A stretch of 39,541 nucleotides of DNA from Candidatus Heimdallarchaeota archaeon (GTDB taxonomy: Archaea > Asgardarchaeota > Heimdallarchaeia > Heimdallarchaeales > Heimdallarchaeaceae): contig JAHLWR010000013.1 in the NCBI GenBank assembly GCA_019057815.1, positions 1 to 39,541 on the forward strand, read 5' to 3'. How positions within the stretch are numbered: the first letter of the stretch is position 1; each line of letters starts with the position of its first letter. Below the pieces are notes generated by a model. The model was not told the DNA's origin. It saw only the letters and a list, made by a program, of their open reading frames with translations, and searched no databases. Both the position numbers and the translations under genes were made by a program. This document shows, piece by piece, positions 8,444-16,566 of the stretch.

Positions 8444-9041
8444 TCCTCACTTCCTCAGTTATAGATATAACTTCATATTCATCTAATTTTTCTGTTGATA
8501 TTTCAGAATCTTCGCTTGTGTTAGTCTTTAGGTTAAACATTTCAACCTGAAAAGTTCCCTCTGGTAGTTGATTTTCAATATATTTTCTAATTTCTGAAAC
8601 TGTGTTAAATTGGAGATTAGGACTAGCTAAAATTGTAACAAAATCACCAAAAATGTCTCTTTTTCTAATTTGTATGATTTCTCTTTTTGTTGATCCTTTT
8701 GATCTTCTCTCGAAAATTGTTTTTGCAGTATTCAAATGGAAGCTATCTAACTTTTGCTTTAATGCCTTGTCATAGAATTCTTTTGCTTTTTCAATGTTTT
8801 CTATATACAGATATCTTGTAATTACTTTACTGAATGCATAAGATTGAAAATCCTCTTCTTCCAACTTTTCCATAGTTTCAGCAAAAAATTGCCATACTAT
8901 TATAGATTCTAGGTATTTCTCTTTTTTTTCAAGATCTAGAGTTTTACTTTCAATATATTTTAAGCCTTCATCTACGGATTGGTTAACAATTATATTTTTA
9001 GCTTCTTTTATTATGTCTTGAACAATTGCACCACTACTCAA
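8436..9041 (-). CDS. Unknown helical-repeat protein, partner of the 6875-8443 gene
   Basis: Not recognised. Residues 1-115 are helical with TPR/SNAP-like spacing (SVDEGLKYIESKTLDLEKKEKYLESI, YLYIENIEKAKEFYDKAL; each shown in part). Residues 125-201 look beta-alpha-beta with an acidic end. The start is TTG at 9041, supported by GGTG at 9049-9052, 7 bases upstream, and by the lack of any other early start codon. The stop overlaps the next gene by 8 bases, so the pair is an operon. There is no membrane segment. Confidence 0.6.
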   Translation of the reverse strand: MSSGAIVQDIIKEAKNIIVNQSVDEGLKYIESKTLDLEKKEKYLESIIVWQFFAETMEKLEEEDFQSYAFSKVITRYLYIENIEKAKEFYDKALKQKLDSFHLNTAKTIFERRSKGSTKREIIQIRKRDIFGDFVTILASPNLQFNTVSEIRKYIENQLPEGTFQVEMFNLKTNTSEDSEISTEKLDEYEVISITEEVRIE

Positions 9042-9177
9042 TAGTACACACCAATAGCAAATACTGTTACAATTATAATTTCGAGCTCTTTAAAATTATT
9101 GGTCAAGTGTAAGCAACAAAAACTAAAAAAGTTATGTTGATTCCTCTTCTAGTCAATTAAGACTTGAGCCGATAGAG

Positions 9178-9185
9178 TTAAAAAA
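9178..9185 (+). promoter_or_regulatory. TATA-like box for the B-box protein gene
   Basis: TTAAAAAA lies 19-27 bases before the ATG at 9205, the spacing of an archaeal TATA box for a leaderless or nearly leaderless transcript. No Shine-Dalgarno sequence precedes that ATG, which agrees. AT-rich DNA makes chance matches common. Confidence 0.35.
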
Positions 9186-9204
9186 CCTCTTTTTTTCTGT
9201 TCTT

Positions 9205-10224
9205 ATGGTTGAAATAGAGAGAGATGAATATTGTGCATTCCATTTTACAAATAGATCAGATGGAACTTGTGCCAGTTGTGGACTTCCAATTTGCGCTTTA
9301 GATCAAAGCATAAGTCTTACTGGAGAAAAAATTTGTCAACTCTGCCAGAACATTACAAAAACTAAAAAAATCTCACGTTATTTTCAAATAGGTATGCTTG
9401 TGGTCGTTGTAGGTTTAGTTTTTCTAGTTTGGCAATTAACGAAGGGGTTAGAAAATGGTGGGTATTATATTTTCATTCCTCTTGTGTTAATGTTTATTTT
9501 TCCCTATTTCATTAGACCTTATCTTATGAGACTTTATTTCAGAGGTATAGAACCTAAAGAATCTGTTTTACCAATATTGCGTTACTTTGAAGCATCAGGT
9601 AGTCAAAATCATTTTAAGCTATTTAACAAATTTTTGAAGCAACTTACAGAAAGAGAGATAGATGAAATGAGAAAATCCCTCTTCTCATATCTCATTCCAG
9701 CTATAGCCTTTAATTTTTCCAAACTACCTGTAGATTGGGAAGTAGGATTATTAGAAAACTTAAAGATTTCATTTGAAGATTTCGCAAGGGAAATCGCAGA
9801 AAATTATCGAACTATTATAATACAGAGCGCAGTTCACAGTTCCCACACAAATATTTCCGAATTTATTTTCTATATAAGCGAAGTTGCAGAAAGTAAAGAT
9901 TTTCTTAAAGATTATATTATTGCAATTACATCGTCTGAGATTATTTCGTTAGGAGATGAAGAGTTGCAGACAATTTACGGAAAGCTACTTGAAGATTTAT
10001 ATCTATATGAAGAGAAATTTACCGAAATATGTGATGAACTAGGATTAAAAGAAGAAAAAGCAAAAATACAGTCTTTACTAGCAAGATATGTACCTCCTCC
10101 TGTCCCTAAAACTAGAATGGAATCAGTAATGAAACCAGAACAATTGCGTGAAAAACGAAGAAAAGAACAACAACAAAATGTGGAGTTAACATATACTGAA
10201 CCTAGAGATGGGGACAGAAGTTAA
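9205..10224 (+). CDS. B-box-like zinc finger membrane protein
   Basis: Residues 10-47 hold a cysteine/histidine array (C10, H13, C22, C25, C30, D33, C44, C47) close to the B-box zinc-finger spacing. Two membrane helices follow at about 61-79 and 87-107. The remaining 230 residues are helical, charged and likely cytosolic, with a Lys/Arg/Gln-rich end. Known archaeal and bacterial proteins with an N-terminal B-box and membrane helices are mostly uncharacterised. It is the first + strand gene of the block that continues into glycosyltransferases, but 260 bp and an sRNA separate it from them, so co-function is unproven. Confidence 0.65.
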   Translation: MVEIERDEYCAFHFTNRSDGTCASCGLPICALDQSISLTGEKICQLCQNITKTKKISRYFQIGMLVVVVGLVFLVWQLTKGLENGGYYIFIPLVLMFIFPYFIRPYLMRLYFRGIEPKESVLPILRYFEASGSQNHFKLFNKFLKQLTEREIDEMRKSLFSYLIPAIAFNFSKLPVDWEVGLLENLKISFEDFAREIAENYRTIIIQSAVHSSHTNISEFIFYISEVAESKDFLKDYIIAITSSEIISLGDEELQTIYGKLLEDLYLYEEKFTEICDELGLKEEKAKIQSLLARYVPPPVPKTRMESVMKPEQLREKRRKEQQQNVELTYTEPRDGDRS

Positions 10225-10344
10225 GTTTAAAGAAGAGTAGTGCTTTATTTAATTTTCTAACAGAATCGAAACGAAAACTTGTTTTTTTCTCTATTTATGT
10301 TTAAAAAGGGAAAGGATTTATTTCAGTGCATTAATGTTCACAAG

Positions 10345-10415
10345 AATAACGGACATGATGAAGAATTACAACCGCTGATTTTATGATGAGCCTAGCTCAC
10401 ACTGATTCCGTTATT
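10345..10415 (+). ncRNA. Box C/D sRNA (2'-O-methylation guide)
   Basis: Every element of an archaeal box C/D sRNA is present in order. A 9-bp terminal stem pairs AATAACGGA (10345-10353) with TCCGTTATT (10407-10415). Box C is ATGATGA (10355-10361), box D' is CTGA (10375-10378), box C' is ATGATGA (10383-10389) and box D is CTGA (10402-10405). The two guide spacers are 13 nt (10362-10374) and 12 nt (10390-10401), the tight spacing typical of archaeal dual guides bound by L7Ae, Nop5 and fibrillarin. By the N+5 rule the D' guide would direct methylation of a U and the D guide of an A. I could not assign the target RNA. Confidence 0.88.
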
Positions 10416-10486
10416 CACTAACTTTTACAGAAATCCTTAATAGAAATATTAATACTCATTTGTTATAGCCCGAATGGTTAGAACTT

Positions 10487-12106
10487 ATGCAATTGAAATC
10501 AGAAGAGAAAAACTTCAACCATTATATGTGGAAAACTTTTGGTGTTAGTTTACATATATTTTCAGTTGCTGTTTTTCTTGTTGGAATCGTATACCTATTA
10601 TGGTCTACAGTTATAATCATTAAGTCTACTAATGCCACAACTGTTGTACAAACCATCCTTAATTTCTTGGCTTTGTTTGTTGAAGTACTAGGAATTCTAT
10701 ATACAGTTATGCTCTTCAAACAAATGGGAACAACATGTAAATATCCACCTTCACAATCTAGATTATCTATCCCTAATTTGGAAGATCATCCTCTTGTAAG
10801 TATTATAATACCTATTCATGAACCAATTCCCGTGATTCTAACAGAGACTCTGGAATCTATTATAAAAAGCAATTACCCGAGAGAAAAAATGCAAATAATG
10901 CTAGCTGATGACACTATTTCATCATATCACTCTTTTAAAGAAATAAAAAATTTAGTAGAAAAATATGAAATTGAACATATTTATGACTCTTCTAATATAC
11001 TTTTTAAAGCAGGAATGCTAAACATCGCTTTAAAACACGTTAAATCTGATTTTGTTGTGTTTTTGGATTATGATCATATAGTAACACCTAATTTTTTGAT
11101 AAAATCTATAGATATACTTTTGACGAATAAAAAAGTAGCATTTGTTCAATCAAAAGTCAGTTTTCGAAACATCCAATCAAAACTTCAAGTCTGGGAAAGT
11201 GTTATGTATTCTCAGTTTTTCGAAGTATTTGCTAGAGCTAAAAATAGACGATCTACTGTTATATTTAATGGATCAACTGCATGTTTCCGAAAAGAAATTC
11301 TAGAAAAAACTGGAGGCATCCCTACTGCTACTTTCACAGAAGATGTTGACCTTACTATACAAATTCTAACTGAAGGTTATAAATCTATATTAATCGATGA
11401 TTATGGGAGTTTTGGGTTGGTTCCAGCAACTTTTTCACTCTTGCTCTCCCAGATATTAAGATGGGCAAAAGGAAGCATGCATGTTTTCAAAAAGAGGTGG
11501 TTAAAGATATTAAGAGCTAAAATTCCTTTAATTGACAAAATTGATTTATATTTTAATATTTCACTTTTCTTTATTGCTTCTTCCATGTATATAGCTACAT
11601 TTCTCTATATTATAATGTATTTTACAGAGAGCCAAGTTATTCGCTTACCGATGCAAGCATTTCCTCCACTAATTATTATGCCTATAGCTTTAGCTGTTTC
11701 CTATCAAATATCTGCTTTTATTGCAGTTGTGTTTGCCAGAAAAAGTGATCTAAAGAGCATGAAATTAATTGATCTTCTGTACTTTTTCGTTATTGCATTA
11801 GCCCTTAATCCTTTTACAGTTTATGCTGTAATCGTAACTCTATTCCGAAAGAGAGCTCCAAATAGAGAGCAAGATCAATGGAATGAGAAAATAGCTTATA
11901 TCCCCCTATCCTTTATAGTAACTGCTTTTGGTATTCTTTCTGTTGTTCTAGCTTACTTTGATTTTTTGGCTTCTGGAACATTGTGGTTAGCTCTTAGTAT
12001 GTTGGGTTTGTCTATGGTTGCGACATTCCCTGTATGTTTATATTTCCATTTCAAAACTTACAATAAAAAACCTTATTTGGCAGTAAAAGATATCGCAAAA
12101 CATTGA
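10487..12106 (+). CDS. Membrane GT2 glycosyltransferase (cellulose/hyaluronan synthase-like), copy 1
   Basis: Processive-type glycosyltransferase at the cytoplasmic membrane. Two N-terminal membrane helices (about 24-46 and 56-77) precede a GT-A domain: VSIIIPIHEP (104-113), DD at 141-142, DYD at 194-196 (the DxD that binds nucleotide-sugar and metal), TED at 284-286 (the catalytic base) and QILRW at 322-326 (the QxxRW acceptor motif). About four more helices follow. It lies 10 bases before a paralogue with the same layout. Substrate and polymer cannot be read from the sequence. Confidence 0.9.
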   Translation: MQLKSEEKNFNHYMWKTFGVSLHIFSVAVFLVGIVYLLWSTVIIIKSTNATTVVQTILNFLALFVEVLGILYTVMLFKQMGTTCKYPPSQSRLSIPNLEDHPLVSIIIPIHEPIPVILTETLESIIKSNYPREKMQIMLADDTISSYHSFKEIKNLVEKYEIEHIYDSSNILFKAGMLNIALKHVKSDFVVFLDYDHIVTPNFLIKSIDILLTNKKVAFVQSKVSFRNIQSKLQVWESVMYSQFFEVFARAKNRRSTVIFNGSTACFRKEILEKTGGIPTATFTEDVDLTIQILTEGYKSILIDDYGSFGLVPATFSLLLSQILRWAKGSMHVFKKRWLKILRAKIPLIDKIDLYFNISLFFIASSMYIATFLYIIMYFTESQVIRLPMQAFPPLIIMPIALAVSYQISAFIAVVFARKSDLKSMKLIDLLYFFVIALALNPFTVYAVIVTLFRKRAPNREQDQWNEKIAYIPLSFIVTAFGILSVVLAYFDFLASGTLWLALSMLGLSMVATFPVCLYFHFKTYNKKPYLAVKDIAKH

Positions 12107-12116
12107 GAGGTTACTG

Positions 12117-13796
12117 ATGAAGTGGAAGAAATTATTTTGGTATATTTTGACAATTCTACTTTTTATGTTCTTGGCTTACTATGCTATTCAAAGTATTAGG
12201 GAAATAATTACTGTCTATTCTTCAGATTACACTATTGGGGAAAAATTTTTAGGAATAATGGGTAATGTTTTTATTTTAATAATAGAACTGCTTTCCGCTT
12301 TCTATTCAATCTTTATTTATTATTATATTGGCTCATCTTCAACATATAAGATAATTAAAGACGAAAACAATCGGTTCTTACAGCAAGACCCTCTTCCATT
12401 TGTTGTAATAGCTCTACCTCTTTATAAGGAACCATTAGTGGTTGTTTCAAAAACAATTGATGGTGTTCTGAATCTTGACTATCCAAAAGACCGTTTTCAA
12501 GTTGTAGTCTGTGATGATAGCCCTGAAGGGTATTCTACAGACATAGAAGAGTACTGCAGAGAAAATGGTGTTAAGTATATCCAAAGAAAATCTAGAAAAG
12601 GCTTCAAAGCTGGAGCTTTAAATAACGCTCTTAAGCTAGTCGAATGTGATTTTTTTGGCATTTTAGATGCTGATCATATCCCTACACCCAATTTTATCAG
12701 AAGCTGTTTATCTGGTTTTACAAACGATAAAACCATGTTAGTTCAGGGAAGACCTTTGTTTGTAAATCAAGACAATTTTATGCAAAGAAGCAGCGCATAT
12801 ATCCACACCCAGTTCTTTCACGTTTATCAGAAAAGTAGGGGTACTCGAGGAGCAGCTATATTTGCAGGAACAACAGGAATTTTTAGAGCTGATCTTTTCA
12901 GAGAAAATGGAGGATTTTTAGAAGATACATTAGCAGAAGACACAGACACATCTTTTTACATGATGTCAAAAGGGTACAAGTTTCAGTATGTTAACGAGGT
13001 TTGCTCAAAGGGTCTTGTTCCTTGGGGTCCAATAAGCATGGTAAATCAAATATGGAGATGGACAAATGGTATCACTTCTATTTTGCGTAAACGTTTCTGG
13101 AAAATACTTAGAGGAAAAAACTCTTTGATCAACAAAGTTGACATATTCAGTTCTATATTTACACCAGTAATAGGTGTTACTATGTGGCTAGTTTATATTT
13201 TGCTACTAGTAATGTTTTATTTGGACAAATATGTAATGAATTTACCATTTGCTCGACCATCTCCAAGCAATATACCACTGTTACTCCTTGCGCCAGTGCT
13301 TATCTCTTTCGCGAGCCTTATCATGGCATTTATATCTTGGTTGCGCGAAGAAAAGGAAGATAAAATGATACGTTTACGTGGGTTTAAAGGGATGGTATGG
13401 ACCATTTCAGTTTTTTACTTATTGATACTTACAGCTCAATCATTTTTAGTTTGGGCTGTTTTGAGCGCGTTGTTTGGAGTGAAAAAAGATTTTGACAGAA
13501 CAATAAAAGAGAAACAGAAAACATTGGGCAGTATTAATCAAAAACTTAAGTATACACTTTGGTCGATTGGACTTTTGCTATTAGCTGTAGTTTTCTGCAT
13601 CGCAATCTATCATGCAATTATTGTAGGAAACGCTCTTTATGGTTGGTTCATTATGGCAGCTTTATCAGGTACTATCCCAATTATAATTGTAATTTTATAT
13701 TTTAAAGAAATAGAAGTATTCAAGCAATTTGCTTCGACAAAAACAGTAGTAGATGTGGAAAAAGAATATGAGGAACAATTAGATGACAGGAGTTGA
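12117..13796 (+). CDS. Membrane GT2 glycosyltransferase (cellulose/hyaluronan synthase-like), copy 2
   Basis: Paralogue of the preceding gene with the same architecture. Two N-terminal helices, then VVIALPLYKEP (96-106), DD at 133-134, DAD at 184-186, AED at 273-275 and QIWRW at 311-315, then several C-terminal helices. The alignable end segments (QILRWAKGSM against QIWRWTNGIT, both followed by a KRWLKILR/KRFWKILR line) point to tandem duplication and divergence. The ATG follows GAGAGG at 6-base spacing. The two may act in sequence or as a heteromer; that is inference. Confidence 0.9.
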   Translation: MKWKKLFWYILTILLFMFLAYYAIQSIREIITVYSSDYTIGEKFLGIMGNVFILIIELLSAFYSIFIYYYIGSSSTYKIIKDENNRFLQQDPLPFVVIALPLYKEPLVVVSKTIDGVLNLDYPKDRFQVVVCDDSPEGYSTDIEEYCRENGVKYIQRKSRKGFKAGALNNALKLVECDFFGILDADHIPTPNFIRSCLSGFTNDKTMLVQGRPLFVNQDNFMQRSSAYIHTQFFHVYQKSRGTRGAAIFAGTTGIFRADLFRENGGFLEDTLAEDTDTSFYMMSKGYKFQYVNEVCSKGLVPWGPISMVNQIWRWTNGITSILRKRFWKILRGKNSLINKVDIFSSIFTPVIGVTMWLVYILLLVMFYLDKYVMNLPFARPSPSNIPLLLLAPVLISFASLIMAFISWLREEKEDKMIRLRGFKGMVWTISVFYLLILTAQSFLVWAVLSALFGVKKDFDRTIKEKQKTLGSINQKLKYTLWSIGLLLLAVVFCIAIYHAIIVGNALYGWFIMAALSGTIPIIIVILYFKEIEVFKQFASTKTVVDVEKEYEEQLDDRS

Positions 13797-16554
13797 CATC
13801 AGGGTTTTTTTGCCCATTATATCTGTTCTTTCATTTGGTGCTTTAGAAGTAGATATACTAAAAAAGTGGATTTTAAAGATAAAGCACTCTGATTCATTGC
13901 TCGTTTATCTGTTAGAATCTCTTATCTTTGGAAGTGTAACATTAGTTGCACCTATGATTGGTTTAGCCTTAATTGCAAATCGGTACAATAAAACTATGCT
14001 TTTAGAAAGGTTTGTTTATATCTATTTTTTCATAGCTGTAGCATATCTGATATACAAGATTATTCTCTTCATAAGGAAAAAACTACCTGAGTTCGTTTTA
14101 TCGCCCAGAAAAAAACTTCATAAGTCTATGGAAATACTCGTCATTTTAGTTATCGTAGTGATGTTACTTGGTTATATAATTCAAGCTACGATCTATCCAT
14201 TAAGAGGGTGGGATTTCTTACATTTCTACCTCCCAAATTCCTTTCGGATATTTGTTACAGGGCAATTAGCAAAAATAAATGAGTTCAATTTCCTTCCTCA
14301 GTTCAAACCACCACTCAATGTGTTTTTGTATGCTTATGGGTTTTTTGTTACACAATCTGAAATGATTAATTATATTCCTATCTTGTTTCTTTTAGGATGT
14401 ACATACTTATGCTATAAGATTGCTAGATTAGAAGAGTTATCAAAAAGAACCTCCATAATCGCAACCGTAGCCTTTTTAGCCACTCCTTTTACTTATTTTT
14501 TAGTTTATGAATTTCAGTACTATCAAGAAGTATTTGTGCTATTTTTTACAGCAGCAGCATACTATGGTTTAAGGAGAATCCAGAAAAGCGAGAAAAAAAA
14601 GTCGCAAATATATTATGCACTAGTAACCTCAACTGCGCTTACTGGTTGTGTTTTAAGCAAAATAAGTGGCTATATTCTTCTTCTTGTGATTTTTATTTCG
14701 ATTCCATCGGATAAAATGGGTAAGATTCTGCGATCTGTAATAATATTAGGTTTAAGTGTTCAATTAGTAAGAAAATCGATTTTTGAAGTATATATCGGAA
14801 CAGGCATTTTTATTGCTCTTCTGTGCGTTTATTGTCTTTACTTAGTTATATCAAGTTCAACTCTTTCTTTTTCCATTTCACGGTGGATTATCACAATTTC
14901 TGTGTTTGCTATTCCATTATTTGCAGGTATAATGTGGGCGCTTCATATTCTTACTATCCCTGGTGTAGATACATTTCTTGTTGATCTTTACGTAAATTTG
15001 GGTAAACAAACGTTAAGTTTAGCATGGCCCGGAATCTCTTTACCAGAAACACAAACCTACCTAGAAAACGCTCAAAATGCAACTTTCTTAACCTCTTCTC
15101 TTTCAATTCTAATAGCTTCAATGTTTGCTGGAACGTGGTTTATATTTAAGATAGTTGGTTTCATAAAAGCAACTAAAAGACATAAAGAGCTTTTATTATG
15201 GCTAGTTTTCTTTTTTGCTATTTGGCAAGGTTTCTTTTCTTTAGGTTCAATCAGATACCTTTCTCCAATCTTAGTTCCTTTATCTATTGTTTTTGCTATA
15301 GGTATTGAAAGTGTAATTGATTTCTTCAATAAGCGGGATAATCAAAAACGTGATGGTTTTTTTGCAACACTGCTTCTAATAGGTTCAGCTTACCTTTTTC
15401 TTTACCCTTTCTTCCCATTTGAAATAATCTTTGAAGATTTTCATCTAAGATTATACCATGCACATACTCACATATTTTCATTAATAGGTTATGCAATTTT
15501 ATTCAACCTGTTAGTGCTGTTATTAATCTGGAAAGAAAAAGTACTCAAATTAAGTTTTCCAAAAGTATTTTCAAAAGGTTTCAATGTCCGAAAAATACTG
15601 ACTTGTTTTCTTGTAGTAATTGTAGCTTTTGTCCCCATTGGTGCACAAACTGGAATGCTCATTTCGACAAACTTTGACTTACAAACTTTCCAAGAAACCT
15701 ACTCTTGGGATGCTCGAAAGAACTATCAAGAACTTATCGACGCAATTAATGGCTTAGGGTATGCAGATAATCAGATTGTTCTCTCTCTGAACACGCCAGG
15801 GTTAGAATACTATACTTCTCAACCAGTAATTGATATGTTTATGTTAGGATTTATTGAAAGTTCGGGTTTCGCAAATACTTCATTCCCCCTTCGTACTCAA
15901 AATGTGACACATACAAACGATTTCTTCAGTAAATATGGGATTACGATTTTTGTAACATTGAACAGTAGTCATGAGTGGTATGACGTTTTTCTAACTGACT
16001 ATTATTGGGATTTTTTCATTTATAAGATGCTTTTCAACAGTAAATATTTTAAGTACAGATTTGGAAATGAGGAATTTATTCTTTTCACAATAAAAAACTC
16101 AGATGCCTTCATAGATGTTATTGATGTTCAACTAATGGGAGAGAATCACAGTGGTAGCCTTCTTGCAAGAAACCCTAATGATATTATTATAGAAAATAGT
16201 GCATCAATAGGTTTGGAATTAGATTTAACAGCTGTCCCCACTGTAGATCCTGTGCGCATAGAGGTAATCACAAAGTATTCCACATACACTAATGAAACTC
16301 CTGTATTCTTGGAAAATTCATATCTATTAAATTGTCCATCAGTGGAGCAATTTACTTATCTAGATTTACTTGAACTAGAGGAAGAAACAATTATTATTCA
16401 TTCAATTAGCGTTTCAATTGTTTACCAACATATTAATGGATATGAAGAAACAATAACTTCCTCCTTCTATTCTCTAATTGATCAGGGAGTAATAATATCG
16501 TACACTGGAATTTCATGGATATATGAAGGTTATAATGGTTTTGTTACATATTAG
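13783..16554 (+). CDS. Large GT-C fold membrane glycosyltransferase (PMT/ArnT-like)
   Basis: A 923-residue protein with a dozen or so membrane helices across residues 1-640 and an extracytoplasmic C-terminal beta-rich part. The first large outside loop carries RGWDFLHFY with D144, the place of the acidic catalytic motif in GT39/GT83 enzymes that use polyprenyl-phosphate sugars. The start overlaps the previous gene by 14 bases behind a GAGGAA site, so the three glycosyltransferases are one translational unit. It probably transfers sugar to a lipid-linked or protein acceptor outside the cell. The exact family is uncertain because the catalytic loop is the only motif seen. Confidence 0.78.
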   Translation: MTGVDIRVFLPIISVLSFGALEVDILKKWILKIKHSDSLLVYLLESLIFGSVTLVAPMIGLALIANRYNKTMLLERFVYIYFFIAVAYLIYKIILFIRKKLPEFVLSPRKKLHKSMEILVILVIVVMLLGYIIQATIYPLRGWDFLHFYLPNSFRIFVTGQLAKINEFNFLPQFKPPLNVFLYAYGFFVTQSEMINYIPILFLLGCTYLCYKIARLEELSKRTSIIATVAFLATPFTYFLVYEFQYYQEVFVLFFTAAAYYGLRRIQKSEKKKSQIYYALVTSTALTGCVLSKISGYILLLVIFISIPSDKMGKILRSVIILGLSVQLVRKSIFEVYIGTGIFIALLCVYCLYLVISSSTLSFSISRWIITISVFAIPLFAGIMWALHILTIPGVDTFLVDLYVNLGKQTLSLAWPGISLPETQTYLENAQNATFLTSSLSILIASMFAGTWFIFKIVGFIKATKRHKELLLWLVFFFAIWQGFFSLGSIRYLSPILVPLSIVFAIGIESVIDFFNKRDNQKRDGFFATLLLIGSAYLFLYPFFPFEIIFEDFHLRLYHAHTHIFSLIGYAILFNLLVLLLIWKEKVLKLSFPKVFSKGFNVRKILTCFLVVIVAFVPIGAQTGMLISTNFDLQTFQETYSWDARKNYQELIDAINGLGYADNQIVLSLNTPGLEYYTSQPVIDMFMLGFIESSGFANTSFPLRTQNVTHTNDFFSKYGITIFVTLNSSHEWYDVFLTDYYWDFFIYKMLFNSKYFKYRFGNEEFILFTIKNSDAFIDVIDVQLMGENHSGSLLARNPNDIIIENSASIGLELDLTAVPTVDPVRIEVITKYSTYTNETPVFLENSYLLNCPSVEQFTYLDLLELEEETIIIHSISVSIVYQHINGYEETITSSFYSLIDQGVIISYTGISWIYEGYNGFVTY

Positions 16555-16558
16555 ATAT

Positions 16559-16564
16559 AAAAAA
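16559..16564 (-). terminator. T-run terminator after the FtsX pair
   Basis: On the minus strand, a run of six T follows the stop of the 16567-20760 gene by two or three bases, inside the short gap to the convergent gene. Archaeal termination needs little more than such a T tract. Confidence 0.4.
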
Positions 16565-16566
16565 CA

